Assembly (NCBI RefSeq): GCF_027853965.1
Contig: NZ_JAQGLB010000017.1
Location: forward strand, 62,001-126,000
Reading direction: 5' to 3'
Length of the DNA: 64,000 nucleotides
Source: Saccharopolyspora indica
GTDB taxonomy: Bacteria; Actinomycetota; Actinomycetes; Mycobacteriales; Pseudonocardiaceae
Within the stretch, counting starts at the first letter, position 1. The number at the start of each line of letters is the position of its first letter. The notes under the pieces were generated by a model. That model was not told where the DNA came from. It saw nothing but the letters and a program-made list of their open reading frames with translations, and made no database searches. Of the stretch, positions 33,374 to 41,353 are shown piece after piece. Position numbers and translations under genes: made by a program.

Positions 33374-34230
33374 AGCCGTCCTTCCACCGCTCTTGGCCGG
33401 GCCACCACGATCACCACCAGGGCCACCACCACCAGCAACAACGACATCGCCACCGCGGCGTCCACATCGGACTGAGCGGTGGTGTAGACGGCCAGCGGCA
33501 GGGTCCGGGTGGTGCCCTGCAGGCTGCCGGCGAAGGTGATCGTCGCGCCGAACTCGCCCAACGCGCGCGCGAAGGTCAGCACCAGGCTGGACCCGAGCGC
33601 GGGCAGCACCAGCGGCACGGTCACCCGCCGGAACGTCAGCCACGGACCGGCTCCCAGCGTGGCGGCGACCTGCTCGTAGCGGCCGCCCGCGGTGCGCAGC
33701 GCGCCTTCGAGCCCGACCACGAGGAACGGCATCGCGACGAACGTCTGGGCCAGCACCACCGCCGCCGTGGTGTAGGGCAGGCGGAGGCCCACGACGTCGA
33801 GCAGCTGCCCGAGCGGCCCGGTGCGGCCGAGCAGGTAGAGCAGGGCCAGGCCGCCGACCACGGGCGGGAGCACCAGCGGCAGCAGCACGAAGGCGCGCAG
33901 CACCCGCAGTCCGCGCATCCGGGATCTCGCCAGCACCAGCGCGAGCGGGCCGCCGAGCACGAGCGACAGAGCGGTGGCGATCAGCCCGGTGACGACCGAC
34001 AGCCGCAGCGCGTCGAGCGCGGCCGGGCTGAGCAGCAGCCGCGGCAGCTCGGCCGGATCGACCCTGGTCAGCAGCCCGAGGACGGGCAGCATCACCAGCG
34101 CCAGCGCCAGCACCGCGGGCACCCGCAGCACCACCGGGACCTGGGTGGAGCGCGATTTCAACGGAAATCGGGTACGTGATTTCCATTGAAATCGCGTCCC
34201 TGACTTCAATGGAAGTTGCGGCTCGGTCAC
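33370..34230 (-). CDS. modB: Molybdate ABC transporter permease with repeat-encoded N-terminus
   Basis: 286 residues. Residues from about 32 form the usual ModB permease: five or six helices, with the EAA-type loop LGAGPWLTFRRVTVPLVLPAL and ARALGEFGATITFAGS. Residues 4-27 are encoded by a family C palindrome (34151-34220), giving a foreign basic peptide rich in K, R, F and L. The GTG at 34230 overlaps the modA stop by 4 bp, so the coupled start is kept although the repeat sits just inside the gene. Starts inside the mature frame (GTGs near 34133) cannot be excluded. Confidence 0.88.
   Translation of the reverse strand: MTEPQLPLKSGTRFQWKSRTRFPLKSRSTQVPVVLRVPAVLALALVMLPVLGLLTRVDPAELPRLLLSPAALDALRLSVVTGLIATALSLVLGGPLALVLARSRMRGLRVLRAFVLLPLVLPPVVGGLALLYLLGRTGPLGQLLDVVGLRLPYTTAAVVLAQTFVAMPFLVVGLEGALRTAGGRYEQVAATLGAGPWLTFRRVTVPLVLPALGSSLVLTFARALGEFGATITFAGSLQGTTRTLPLAVYTTAQSDVDAAVAMSLLLVVVALVVIVVARPRAVEGRL
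34151..34220. repeat. Family C palindrome in frame inside modB, copy 4
   Basis: A full palindrome at 34151-34196 (CGCGATTTCAACGGAAATC ... ATTTCCATTGAAATCGCG) plus a half copy to 34220. It starts 10 bp inside the modB start and keeps the frame. Confidence 0.88.
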
Positions 34231-34970
34231 GGAGTGCCGAAGCCGTGCTTGGCCAGGAGCTCGTGGCCGACCGGGCCGCGGACGAACTCGACGAACTGCG
34301 CCGCCAGCTCCGGCTCCGGCGCGCCGGTCACCGTTGCGACGGGGTAGGCGTTGACCGCCTGCTGCGCCTCCGGGAAGTCGACGACCTGCACCTTCTCCCC
34401 GGCCGCCGCCGCATCGGTGACGTACACCAGTCCGGCGTCGGCCTCGCCCGCGACCACCTTCTGCAGCACGGACTTGACGTCGTTCTCCTCGCTCACCGGC
34501 TTGAGCTGCACGCCCGCCGCCTGCGTCACCTCCTGCGTCGCCGAACCGCACGGCACCTCCGGCGCGCACACCACCACGGCGTGCTCACCGGCCAGATCCG
34601 CCAGCGAGGTGATGCCGCCCGGGTTGCCGGGCGGGACCACGATCGTCAGCTGGTTGGTCGCGAAGGTCTGCGGAGCGCCGACGAGATCGCGCACCTTGGC
34701 CATGTTCTTCTCGTCCGCCGAGGCGAAGACGTCCGCCGGCCGACCCTGCTTGATCTGCTCGGCCAGCGTCGAGGAGCCCTGGTAGTCGAACTGCACCCGG
34801 ACGCCCGGGTGCTCTGCGGTGAACCGGGCACCGAGCTCGTCGAAGGACTCGGTCAGCGACGCCGCGGCCAGCACGGTCAGCGTGCGCTGCTGCTCGGACC
34901 CGGCTTGGCCGCACCCCGCCAGCAGCACCAGCGCGAGCAGCGCTCCGGCGACAACCTTTAATGAATGCAT
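34227..34970 (-). CDS. modA: Molybdate-binding lipoprotein
   Basis: 247 residues. The signal peptide has a lipobox LLAGC with Cys20. The mature protein has the ModA fold: LTVLAAASLTESFDELG, VQFDYQGSSTLAEQIKQGRPADVFASADEKNM, and EADAGLVYVTDA. It captures molybdate or tungstate outside the cell. The ATG at 34970 is the only sensible start; only a weak ribosome-binding site is visible. A family D element fills the leader directly upstream, so the native promoter must lie beyond or within it. Confidence 0.92.
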   Translation of the reverse strand: MHSLKVVAGALLALVLLAGCGQAGSEQQRTLTVLAAASLTESFDELGARFTAEHPGVRVQFDYQGSSTLAEQIKQGRPADVFASADEKNMAKVRDLVGAPQTFATNQLTIVVPPGNPGGITSLADLAGEHAVVVCAPEVPCGSATQEVTQAAGVQLKPVSEENDVKSVLQKVVAGEADAGLVYVTDAAAAGEKVQVVDFPEAQQAVNAYPVATVTGAPEPELAAQFVEFVRGPVGHELLAKHGFGTP

Positions 34971-34975
34971 GACTC

Positions 34976-35150
34976 GTTTTGCGTAGCGGTGCGGGTAGCG
35001 GAACCTCAGCGCCCGCCTGGACTGCGGGATCTCCTCCTGATGTATGCCAATACACGGCGTCGGAGCTGTCCTCACCAGACGACCGCTGAGAACCCGCGGC
35101 GGTGCCGGTTGCGAGGGTGGGTTATGCGCCTGCGGCGCATGCGGCACCTT
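34976..35150 (-). repeat. Family D structured element, copy 2 (modA leader)
   Basis: Outer arms CCTCAGCGCCCGCCTGG / CCAGACGACCGCTGAG, conserved centre ATGTATGCCAATACACGGCG, and a second hairpin ATGCGCC-TGC-GGCGCAT at 35124-35140. Inner arms are partly degraded. It lies 5 bp upstream of modA, oriented as if transcribed with it. Confidence 0.8.
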
Positions 35151-35209
35151 CCACCCAGCGCCAGCTGAACCTCGCGGTCTCCTGTTTCCCCAGGACTTGA
35201 GCTTCGGCA

Positions 35210-35623
35210 TCATGCCTCTCCCGGCGTCTCCACCACGACGTTGGTCGACTTGACCACGGCCACCGCCAGCACTCCCGGCCGCAGGCCGAGCTCGCGCACC
35301 GCCTCGGTGCTCATCAGCGACACCACCCGGTGCGGACCGCACTGCATCTCCACCTGGGACATCACCCGGTCCGAGAGCACCTCGGTGACCAGGCCGACCA
35401 GCCGGTTGCGGGCCGACCGGCCGACGCCGGAGGGGTCGGGCGTGGAGCGCGCCTGGTCGCGGGCGAACTCGGCGAGCTCGGCCCCGTCGACGACGAGCCG
35501 CCCGGCGGAGTCCCGCTGCGCCCGCAGCTGCCCGCCGTCGACCCACCGGCGCACCGTGTCGTCGCTGACGCCGAGCAGCCCGGCGGCTTCGGCAATCCGA
35601 TAGTGCGGCACGAGGAGGACCAT
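35210..35623 (-). CDS. Mop-domain molybdate-sensing DNA-binding protein
   Basis: 137 residues. The N-terminus (about 8-50) is a MerR/excisionase-like helix-turn-helix, HYRIAEAAGLLGVSDDTVRRWVDGGQL. The C-terminus (about 70-135) is a TOBE/Mop domain with RNRLVGLVTEVLSDRVMSQVEMQCG and AVVKSTNVVVE that binds molybdate. This single-domain pair (BldC-type HTH plus Mop) is known next to mod operons. The ATG at 35623 is used. It likely regulates modABC, which follows after the family D element. Confidence 0.85.
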   Translation of the reverse strand: MVLLVPHYRIAEAAGLLGVSDDTVRRWVDGGQLRAQRDSAGRLVVDGAELAEFARDQARSTPDPSGVGRSARNRLVGLVTEVLSDRVMSQVEMQCGPHRVVSLMSTEAVRELGLRPGVLAVAVVKSTNVVVETPGEA

Positions 35624-35795
35624 ACTTCCGCAGCTGCGGAACAATCCAGGGCGGAGCACCCGCGGATCCGGATCCGCAACCGCTTTCGTGGGTTCCTCCG
35701 AGCCGGAATCCCGCCGCGTCGAAGGCATTCGGCTGTTTCGCACAAATGCCTTCCCGAGTTCGAAATTCGTCGGTGCGGCGCGTTAGGGTCGTGGG

Positions 35796-36854
35796 GTGAC
35801 CGCGGTGGAGCTGGGAATCCCGTTCGTGCGCCGCACGATGGACACGTCCGAACGACCGGACACCCCGCAGCTGGTGGACCGATTCGGCCGGATCGCCACC
35901 GATCTGCGCGTGTCCCTCATCGACAAGTGCAACCTGCGCTGCACCTACTGCATGCCCGCCGAGGGCCTGCCGTGGCTCAAGCGCGCGGAGCTGCTCGACA
36001 CCGCCGAGATGAACCGGCTGATCCGCATCGCCGTCGAGGAGCTCGGGGTGACCGCGGTGCGCTTCACCGGCGGCGAACCGCTGCTGCGGCAGGACCTGGT
36101 GGAGGTCATCGCCGCCACCGCCGCGCTGCCCAGCCGCCCGAAGACCTCGCTGACCACCAACGGGATCAACCTCGGCGAGCACGCCGAGGCCCTGGTCGAG
36201 GCCGGGCTGAACCGGGTCAACGTCTCGCTGGACACCCTCGACCGCGCGGTGTTCAAGGAGCTCACCAGGCGCGACCGGCTCGACGACGTGCTCACCGGGC
36301 TGGCCGCGGCCAAGCGGATGCGGCTGGACCCGGTCAAGGTCAACGCGGTGCTGATGCGCGGGATCAACGAGCACGAGGCCGGTGACCTGCTGCGCTACTG
36401 CATCGAGCACGGCTACCAGCTGCGGTTCATCGAGCAGATGCCGCTGGACGCGCAGCACGGGTGGGACCGCTCGCAGATGATCACCGCGGAGGAGATCCTG
36501 GACCGGCTCAGCGCCGAGTTCGACCTCAGCCCGGACGTCGCCGAGCGCGGCTCGGCGCCCGCGGAGCGCTGGCTGGTCGACGGCGGGCCGGCCACCGTGG
36601 GCGTGATCGCATCGGTCACCCGGCCGTTCTGCGCCGCCTGCGACCGGACCCGGCTCACCGCGGACGGCCAGCTGCGCTCCTGCCTGTTCTCCACGACGGA
36701 GACGGACCTGCGCGGGCCGATGCGCGCCGGGGCCGACGATGCGGAGCTGATCCGGTTGTGGCAGGGCGAGATGTGGGCGAAAGCCGCTGGGCACGGCATG
36801 GACTCGGGCGAGTTCGCGCAGCCGTCCCGGCCGATGAGCGCTATCGGAGGTTGA
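35796..36854 (+). CDS. moaA: GTP 3',8-cyclase (molybdopterin biosynthesis)
   Basis: 352 residues, radical SAM enzyme that makes the first intermediate of molybdenum cofactor from GTP. The SAM cluster cysteines are Cys45, Cys49 and Cys52 (CNLRCTYC); the C-terminal cluster motif is CAACDRTRLTADGQLRSC. The conserved C-terminal GlyGly is present (SAIGG). A GTG at 35796 or the ATG at 35838 could start it. MoaD follows 4 bp later. Confidence 0.96.
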   Translation: MTAVELGIPFVRRTMDTSERPDTPQLVDRFGRIATDLRVSLIDKCNLRCTYCMPAEGLPWLKRAELLDTAEMNRLIRIAVEELGVTAVRFTGGEPLLRQDLVEVIAATAALPSRPKTSLTTNGINLGEHAEALVEAGLNRVNVSLDTLDRAVFKELTRRDRLDDVLTGLAAAKRMRLDPVKVNAVLMRGINEHEAGDLLRYCIEHGYQLRFIEQMPLDAQHGWDRSQMITAEEILDRLSAEFDLSPDVAERGSAPAERWLVDGGPATVGVIASVTRPFCAACDRTRLTADGQLRSCLFSTTETDLRGPMRAGADDAELIRLWQGEMWAKAAGHGMDSGEFAQPSRPMSAIGG

Positions 36855-36858
36855 GCCG

Positions 36859-37137
36859 ATGACGACCCTGCCCGAGCAGGTCGAGACCGCGGTGCAGGTG
36901 CGCTACTTCGCGGGCGCGCGCGCCGCTGCCGGGGTCCCGGAGGAGACGGTGCGGCTGGCCGGTCCGGCGACCGTCTCGGACGTCATCGCGGCGGTCCTGG
37001 AGCTGCACGGCGACGGGCTGTCGAAGGTGCTGCCCGCCTGCAGCTTCCTGCTCGACGGCGTGGCCGTCCGGGACCGGCTCGCCGAGGTGCCCGCGCAGGC
37101 CACTCTCGACGTGCTGCCGCCGTTCGCCGGCGGCTGA
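36859..37137 (+). CDS. moaD: Molybdopterin synthase small subunit (MoaD/ThiS fold)
   Basis: 92 residues, ubiquitin-like, ending in the FAGG tail that carries the sulfur for molybdopterin synthesis after adenylation. The preceding stretch LDVLPPFAGG is diagnostic. It is 4 bp after moaA and would pair with MoaE, which in this window is the C-terminal half of the fusion at 40420-41334. Confidence 0.93.
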   Translation: MTTLPEQVETAVQVRYFAGARAAAGVPEETVRLAGPATVSDVIAAVLELHGDGLSKVLPACSFLLDGVAVRDRLAEVPAQATLDVLPPFAGG

Positions 37138-37571
37138 ACCGCGGCCGATCGGACACCTTGTTTACTGCGCACGCGTGCGGGCGCGCGCGTGCGCGAATAC
37201 AACATTGCCCGGCGTGTCGTACATGCCCTTTCAGGTGACGTTTCAGCATCATCGCCGACGCTGTCGATCTTGCTCTCGGAGCTCCGTCCTTCGACAGCCT
37301 TAAGGGAGCCTGATCCAGCGACGCTGATCGCTACCCTCCGCACCGATGCGAACCTTGTTCGTGATCGGTTTCGCACGCTCGCGCACGCCCACCGGAGCCG
37401 GAACACCACCCCTCCGGGTGGCGCGAACGCGTGCGACGGAGGTTGCCGGAGAGGAGCAATGTGGTGACCCACGCCTCACCGACGGTGATCGATCTCGACA
37501 AGGAAACGACTTGATAACAACGCTCTGATCAGCAAAAAGAGCTCGGATCGGAGCACCCGTCCCACTTGTTA
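37138..37571. other. Intergenic region upstream of rpf
   Basis: No coding frame was supported. An alternating GC stretch (GCACGCGTGCGGGCGCGCGCGTGCGC, 37167-37192) follows moaD; the part near 37490-37560 is AT-richer and probably carries promoter elements of the rpf transcript. Confidence 0.4.
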
Positions 37572-37587
37572 CGTGACCAGCGTCACA
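37572..37587. promoter_or_regulatory. CRP-type (cAMP receptor protein) binding site
   Basis: CGTGACCAGCGTCACA has the GTGA-N6-TCAC core of Crp/GlxR sites with perfect half sites. It lies about 85 nt before the c-di-AMP riboswitch. CRP control of an rpf gene is established in Mycobacterium tuberculosis (rpfA). Confidence 0.6.
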
Positions 37588-37671
37588 TGCGAGAAGATTT
37601 GGGATCTCCCCGCCGGTTACGTAGTGTCGCTCCTCGGTCGGCCCCGAACCGATCAGCAAGAGCGGGAAGCC

Positions 37672-37840
37672 CGCAGCGCCGAACCCTGTCCGGCGGGCTT
37701 CCGACCCCCGAAACGAGAAACACCGGACAGGGGCGGGGGACCCAATCCCGGGCTCCCCGAAGCCCTAGGGGTGAAGCCGGTTCCCCCGAGCCGGCCGGGC
37801 TGCCTCTCAGCCCGAACCCGACAGCTGACCTCGCAGGCGC
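37672..37840 (+). promoter_or_regulatory. Cyclic di-AMP riboswitch (ydaO/yuaA type)
   Basis: Clear conserved blocks of the class: GGGGGACCCA (37735-37744), AGGGGTGAAGCCGG (37767-37780), and the 3' part GGGCTGCCTCTCAGCCCGAACCCGACAGCTGACCTCGCAGGC ending near 37838. It sits 16 nt ahead of the rpf ATG. In actinobacteria this class is typically found upstream of Rpf and NlpC/P60 cell-wall genes; c-di-AMP binding reduces expression. Confidence 0.93.
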
Positions 37841-37856
37841 GGCAGGAGAGAGGAAC

Positions 37857-38483
37857 ATGGCTCGCTACAAGGGCAAGCACCGCAAGCCTTCCAATACCAG
37901 CCGCACCGTTGCCCGAGTCGCCGTCGCCGGCGCGGTGGTCGCGTCCCCGATCGCGATCGCCCCGATGGCCAACGCGGCCGACTGGGACACCCTCGCGCAG
38001 TGCGAGAGCAGCGGTAACTGGAGCATCAACACCGGCAACGGCTACTACGGCGGACTGCAGTTCAGCCAGTCCACCTGGGCCGCCTTCGGTGGTACCCAGT
38101 ACGCCAGCAGCGCCCACCAGGCGACCCGCGAGCAGCAGATCGCGGTGGCGGAGAAGGTCCTCGCCGCGCAGGGCGCCAACGCCTGGCCGGGCTGCACCGC
38201 GAAGACCAACTGGGCCAGCGGCAGCACCAAGACGAGCACCAAGGTGACCCAGAAGAAGGTCACCGCCAAGACCCAGACCAAGACCCAGACGCAGCAGACG
38301 ACGACCCCGAAGAAGACCACGGTGAAGACCGGTGGCGGGGACTACACCGTCCAGCTGGGCGACACGCTGAGCAAGATCGGTCAGCAGTTCGGCGTCAGCT
38401 ACCAGCAGATCGCCGAGCGCAACTCGGACGTCATCAGCGACCCGAACCTGATCTTCCCGGGCCAGCAGCTCGACATCAAGTGA
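37857..38483 (+). CDS. rpfA: Resuscitation-promoting factor with LysM domain
   Basis: 208 residues. A signal peptide (to about Ala40, NANAAD) leads into an RPF transglycosylase domain (41-115) with catalytic Glu50 in WDTLAQCESSGNWSINTGNGYYGGLQFSQSTW and the disulfide cysteines Cys49 and Cys in WPGC. A Lys/Thr/Gln linker follows, then a LysM domain (about 160-208) that binds peptidoglycan. It cleaves peptidoglycan during growth or exit from dormancy. The symbol is by family; the exact paralogue is not settled. Confidence 0.94.
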   Translation: MARYKGKHRKPSNTSRTVARVAVAGAVVASPIAIAPMANAADWDTLAQCESSGNWSINTGNGYYGGLQFSQSTWAAFGGTQYASSAHQATREQQIAVAEKVLAAQGANAWPGCTAKTNWASGSTKTSTKVTQKKVTAKTQTKTQTQQTTTPKKTTVKTGGGDYTVQLGDTLSKIGQQFGVSYQQIAERNSDVISDPNLIFPGQQLDIK

Positions 38484-38559
38484 TCTGGTCGGCCGGCTGA
38501 GCCGGCCGGCGAGGAGTACGTGTCGTACCCCCCGACACGGCACGTGCTCCGCCTTTCTC

Positions 38560-38596
38560 GGAACCCCCACCGCACGCCCCCAGCGGTGGGGGTTCC
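38560..38596 (+). terminator. Terminator of rpf
   Basis: Perfect 14-bp arms GGAACCCCCACCGC / GCGGTGGGGGTTCC with a 9-nt loop, followed by GTCATGTTG. A smaller GGCCGGCTGAGCCGGCC hairpin precedes it near 38489. Confidence 0.75.
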
Positions 38597-38624
38597 GTCA
38601 TGTTGTGGATTGATTCCAGTGGTC

Positions 38625-38816
38625 GTCTTGCATGGCGGTGCGGGTGGCGGAACCTCAGCGCCCGCCTGGACTCCGGGATCCCGGACTGATGTATGACCAA
38701 TACACGGCGCTCGGGCTGTCTCGCCCAGGGAGTACCCCAGGGGTACGGGCACCGTGAACCCGCGGCGGTGCCAGCTGCGAGGGTGGGCTATGCGCCTGCG
38801 GCGCATGCGACACCTT
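38625..38816 (-). repeat. Family D structured element, copy 3
   Basis: Conserved GGTGCGGGTGGCGGAACCTC end at 38637, centre ATGTATGACCAATACACGGCG at 38690, end hairpin ATGCGCC-TGC-GGCGCAT at 38790-38806. The outer stem is broken by a 38708-38760 insertion-like difference. Oriented with the SDR gene on the minus strand. Confidence 0.78.
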
Positions 38817-38895
38817 GAGTTCGGTGCCGGGCACGCGCCGCGGTCACCGCGCACGGCTGTGCACAGGTCGTTTTCCTTCCCCGTCGCACCGGCGG

Positions 38896-39720
38896 TCACT
38901 CGGCTTTCCGGCTGAGGTGTTCCCACTTCGCCAGTTCCGCGGTGTAGGCGCGGTTCATCTCGTCGACCATGTCGTAGGCCGCGGAGCCGAGGATCAGGTG
39001 CTTCGGGGGTTCGGGCATGTTCACCACCTCCACGACCACTTCGGCCGCTCGCTTCGGGTCGAAGTCCTCCGACTCGGTCCACATGCTCTGGAGCCACTCG
39101 CGCAGCGGGCCGTAGGCCTCGTGCCCCTGGGCCATCGTCAGGCCTCGGGTGAACAGGTCGGTCCGGTAGCCGCCCGGCCCGAGGATCGTCACCTTGATGC
39201 CGAAGCGCTCCACCTCCATCGCCAGCGCCGCGCTCATCGAGTCGAGCGCCGCCTTGCCAGCGCCGTAGATGCCGGTCGACGCGAAACCGCCGACCGAACC
39301 CATCGAGGAGACCTGGAGGATGTGCCCGGAGCCCTGCTCGCGCAGGTGCGGCACGACCGCCTGGCTCACCCAGAGCGCCCCGAAGAAGTTGGTGTCCAGG
39401 TGCGTCCGGACCTGTTCCTCGGTGAGCTCTTCGAGCATGCCGAGGATCGCTCCCCCGGCGTTGTTGACCACCACGTCGAGCCGCCCGAACGCGGTCACCG
39501 CCTCCTCGACGCCGGCGAAGACCGCCGCGCGGTCAGACACGTCCAGCGAGAACGCGACCAGGCGGCCGCCGCTGGCCGCGACCAGCTCGTCCAGCGGCGC
39601 GACGTCCCTGGCCACGCCGACGACCTGGTCGCCCGCGGCCAGCGCCGCTTCGGTGAAGGCCCGGCCCAGGCCGCGGGCGGCGCCGGTGATGAACCAGGTG
39701 CGGGGTGAACTGGTGCGCAT
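38896..39720 (-). CDS. Short-chain dehydrogenase/reductase
   Basis: 274 residues. Rossmann cofactor motif TGAARGLGRAF (near residue 12), DVSDRAAV, NNAGG and the active-site pair Tyr-Lys in SSMGSVGGFASTGIYGAGKAAL place it in the classical SDR group using NAD(P). The substrate is unknown. It is divergent from a TetR gene with two palindromes in the gap, which is typical for a regulated reductase. Confidence 0.92.
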   Translation of the reverse strand: MRTSSPRTWFITGAARGLGRAFTEAALAAGDQVVGVARDVAPLDELVAASGGRLVAFSLDVSDRAAVFAGVEEAVTAFGRLDVVVNNAGGAILGMLEELTEEQVRTHLDTNFFGALWVSQAVVPHLREQGSGHILQVSSMGSVGGFASTGIYGAGKAALDSMSAALAMEVERFGIKVTILGPGGYRTDLFTRGLTMAQGHEAYGPLREWLQSMWTESEDFDPKRAAEVVVEVVNMPEPPKHLILGSAAYDMVDEMNRAYTAELAKWEHLSRKAE

Positions 39721-39735
39721 GATCTTCTCCCATCC

Positions 39736-39755
39736 GAGACGATACGGTCCGTCTC
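39736..39755. promoter_or_regulatory. Probable TetR operator 1 in the SDR/TetR gap
   Basis: GAGACGATACGGTCCGTCTC, six-base perfect outer arms, 16 bp before the SDR start. The half site GACG recurs in operator 2. Confidence 0.6.
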
Positions 39756-39795
39756 GTTGATGGGATGAGCATGCACCGCGCGTGGCGCCGTGTCA

Positions 39796-39808
39796 AGACG
39801 GAACGTCT
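39796..39808. promoter_or_regulatory. Probable TetR operator 2
   Basis: AGACGGAACGTCT, with five-base arms around GAA, 23 bp ahead of the TetR start. It shares the GACG/CGTC half sites with operator 1. Confidence 0.5.
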
Positions 39809-39830
39809 CGTTTTGGGTTAAGGTGTGCCC

Positions 39831-40433
39831 ATGGCCCAGGAGAAGCGCCCCAGCACCACCCGGCGCAGCGAGCGGTCCCGGACGGCGATCCTGACCGCGG
39901 CGCGCGAACTCGTCAGCGAAGTCGGCTACGCCAAGCTGACGATCGAGGCGATCGCCGCCCGCGCCGGCGTCGGCAAGCAGACGATCTACCGCTGGTGGCC
40001 CTCGAAGGGCGCGGTGGTGTTCGACTCGATCCTGTCGCTGAGCGAGGGCGCCGACGACGGCGAGATCGCGCTGCCCGACACCGGCGACCTGGAGGCGGAC
40101 CTCAAGACGGTGCTGCGCGCGACGGTGGCCGAGTTCGCCGACGCCGAGTTCGAAGCGCCGATCCGGGCGCTGCACACCGAGATCATCGGCGATCCGGAGC
40201 TCGCGGCCGCCTACCGCGAGAAGATGGAAGCGCCGATGCGCGAGGCGAAGAAGCGGCGCTTGCGCAGCGCCCAGGACGCGGGCCAGCTCAGCGCGGACGC
40301 CGACCTGGACCTGGTCCTGGACTTCCTCTACTCGCCGCTGACCCAGCGCTGGCTGACGCGCTCCGGCCCGCTCGACGAAGCCTTCGCCGACGCCCTGGTC
40401 GACGCCACCCTCCGCGCGTTCAGGGGCAGTTGA
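39831..40433 (+). CDS. TetR-family regulator
   Basis: 200 residues. The N-terminal helix-turn-helix is LTIEAIAARAGVGKQTIYRWWPSKGAV (about residues 38-65); the ligand domain follows with a TetR_C-like SILSLSEGADDGE region. An ATG at 39831 preceded by TAAGG at 7 nt is chosen over the GTG at 39825. It is divergent from the SDR gene and probably represses it and itself. Its 3' end overlaps the convergent moaB-moaE fusion by 14 bp. Confidence 0.92.
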   Translation: MAQEKRPSTTRRSERSRTAILTAARELVSEVGYAKLTIEAIAARAGVGKQTIYRWWPSKGAVVFDSILSLSEGADDGEIALPDTGDLEADLKTVLRATVAEFADAEFEAPIRALHTEIIGDPELAAAYREKMEAPMREAKKRRLRSAQDAGQLSADADLDLVLDFLYSPLTQRWLTRSGPLDEAFADALVDATLRAFRGS

Positions 40434-41334
40434 CCCACTCTTCGGCGCCGTCGTCGAAGACCTGGCGCTTCCAGATCGGCAGCCGCCGCTTGACCTCGTC
40501 CACCAGCTCCGAGCAGGCCGCGAAGGCCTGCTTGCGGTGCTCGGCCGCCACCGCGCAGCCCAGCGCGACGTCACCGATCTTGAGCAGGCCGATGCGGTGC
40601 GAGACGGCGAGCGCGCGCACGCCGTCGAAGCGGGCCGCGATGTCCTGGGCGACCTCGGCGATCACCTCGGCCGCGCTGGGGTGGCCGGTGTACTCCAGCT
40701 CCTGCACGCCGCGGCCGCCGTCGTGGTCGCGCACCACGCCGCCGAAGGTCACCACCGCGCCCGCCGCGCGGTGCTCGACCGAGCGGGCCAGCTCGTCGAC
40801 GTCGATCACCTGCTCGGTCACGTCGGCCCGCAGGACCTCCGCCGCCGCTCGGGCCGGTGCCGCGTGGTCACCGCCGTGCAGCTGGTCGACGGCGTGCTCC
40901 AGCACTCCGTCCAGCACACCCAGGCCGTCCTTGACGCCACCGCGAGAGCCCGGCAGGTTCACGATCAGCGTCCGCCCGGCGACACCGGCCAGGCCGCGGG
41001 ACAGCACCGCGGTCGGCACCTGCGGCAGCCCGGCGGAGCGGATCGCCTCGGCCAGCCCGGGGATCGGGTAGTCCAGCACCGCCGCGGTGACCTCCGGCGT
41101 GCGGTCGCTCGGGTTGATCCCGGTGCCGCCGGTGGTGATCACGACGTCCGCGCCGTCGGCGACCGCGCGGCGCAGCTCCTCGCCCACCGGGTCGCCGTCG
41201 GGCACCACGACGGGCTCGGGCACCTCGTACCCGCGGCCGCGCAGCCACTCGACGATCACCGGCCCGGTGCGGTCCGGGTACACCCCGGCCGCGGCCCGGT
41301 TGGACGCGGCGATCACCCGTGCCGTCCTCGTCAT
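40420..41334 (-). CDS. MoaB/MogA - MoaE fusion (molybdenum cofactor)
   Basis: 304 residues. The first half (1-155) is a MoaB/MogA-type molybdopterin adenylyltransferase domain with VVITTGGTGINPSDRTPEVT and NLPGSRGGVKDG. The second half (about 165-304) is MoaE, the large subunit of molybdopterin synthase, with VVTFGGVVRDHDGG, LEYTGHPSAAEV, VSHRIGLLKIGDVAL and PIWKRQVFDDGAEEWV. One polypeptide thus joins synthase and adenylylation steps. MoaD is at 36859. Start GTG/ATG at 41334; moaC is 19 bp upstream. Confidence 0.93.
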   Translation of the reverse strand: MTRTARVIAASNRAAAGVYPDRTGPVIVEWLRGRGYEVPEPVVVPDGDPVGEELRRAVADGADVVITTGGTGINPSDRTPEVTAAVLDYPIPGLAEAIRSAGLPQVPTAVLSRGLAGVAGRTLIVNLPGSRGGVKDGLGVLDGVLEHAVDQLHGGDHAAPARAAAEVLRADVTEQVIDVDELARSVEHRAAGAVVTFGGVVRDHDGGRGVQELEYTGHPSAAEVIAEVAQDIAARFDGVRALAVSHRIGLLKIGDVALGCAVAAEHRKQAFAACSELVDEVKRRLPIWKRQVFDDGAEEWVNCP

Positions 41335-41353
41335 GGAGACCTCCTGTGTGCGG

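Noticed and set aside
37140..37571. A small gene between moaD and rpf
   Set aside because: Frames there have no ribosome-binding site or family; the region has the character of a promoter and leader.
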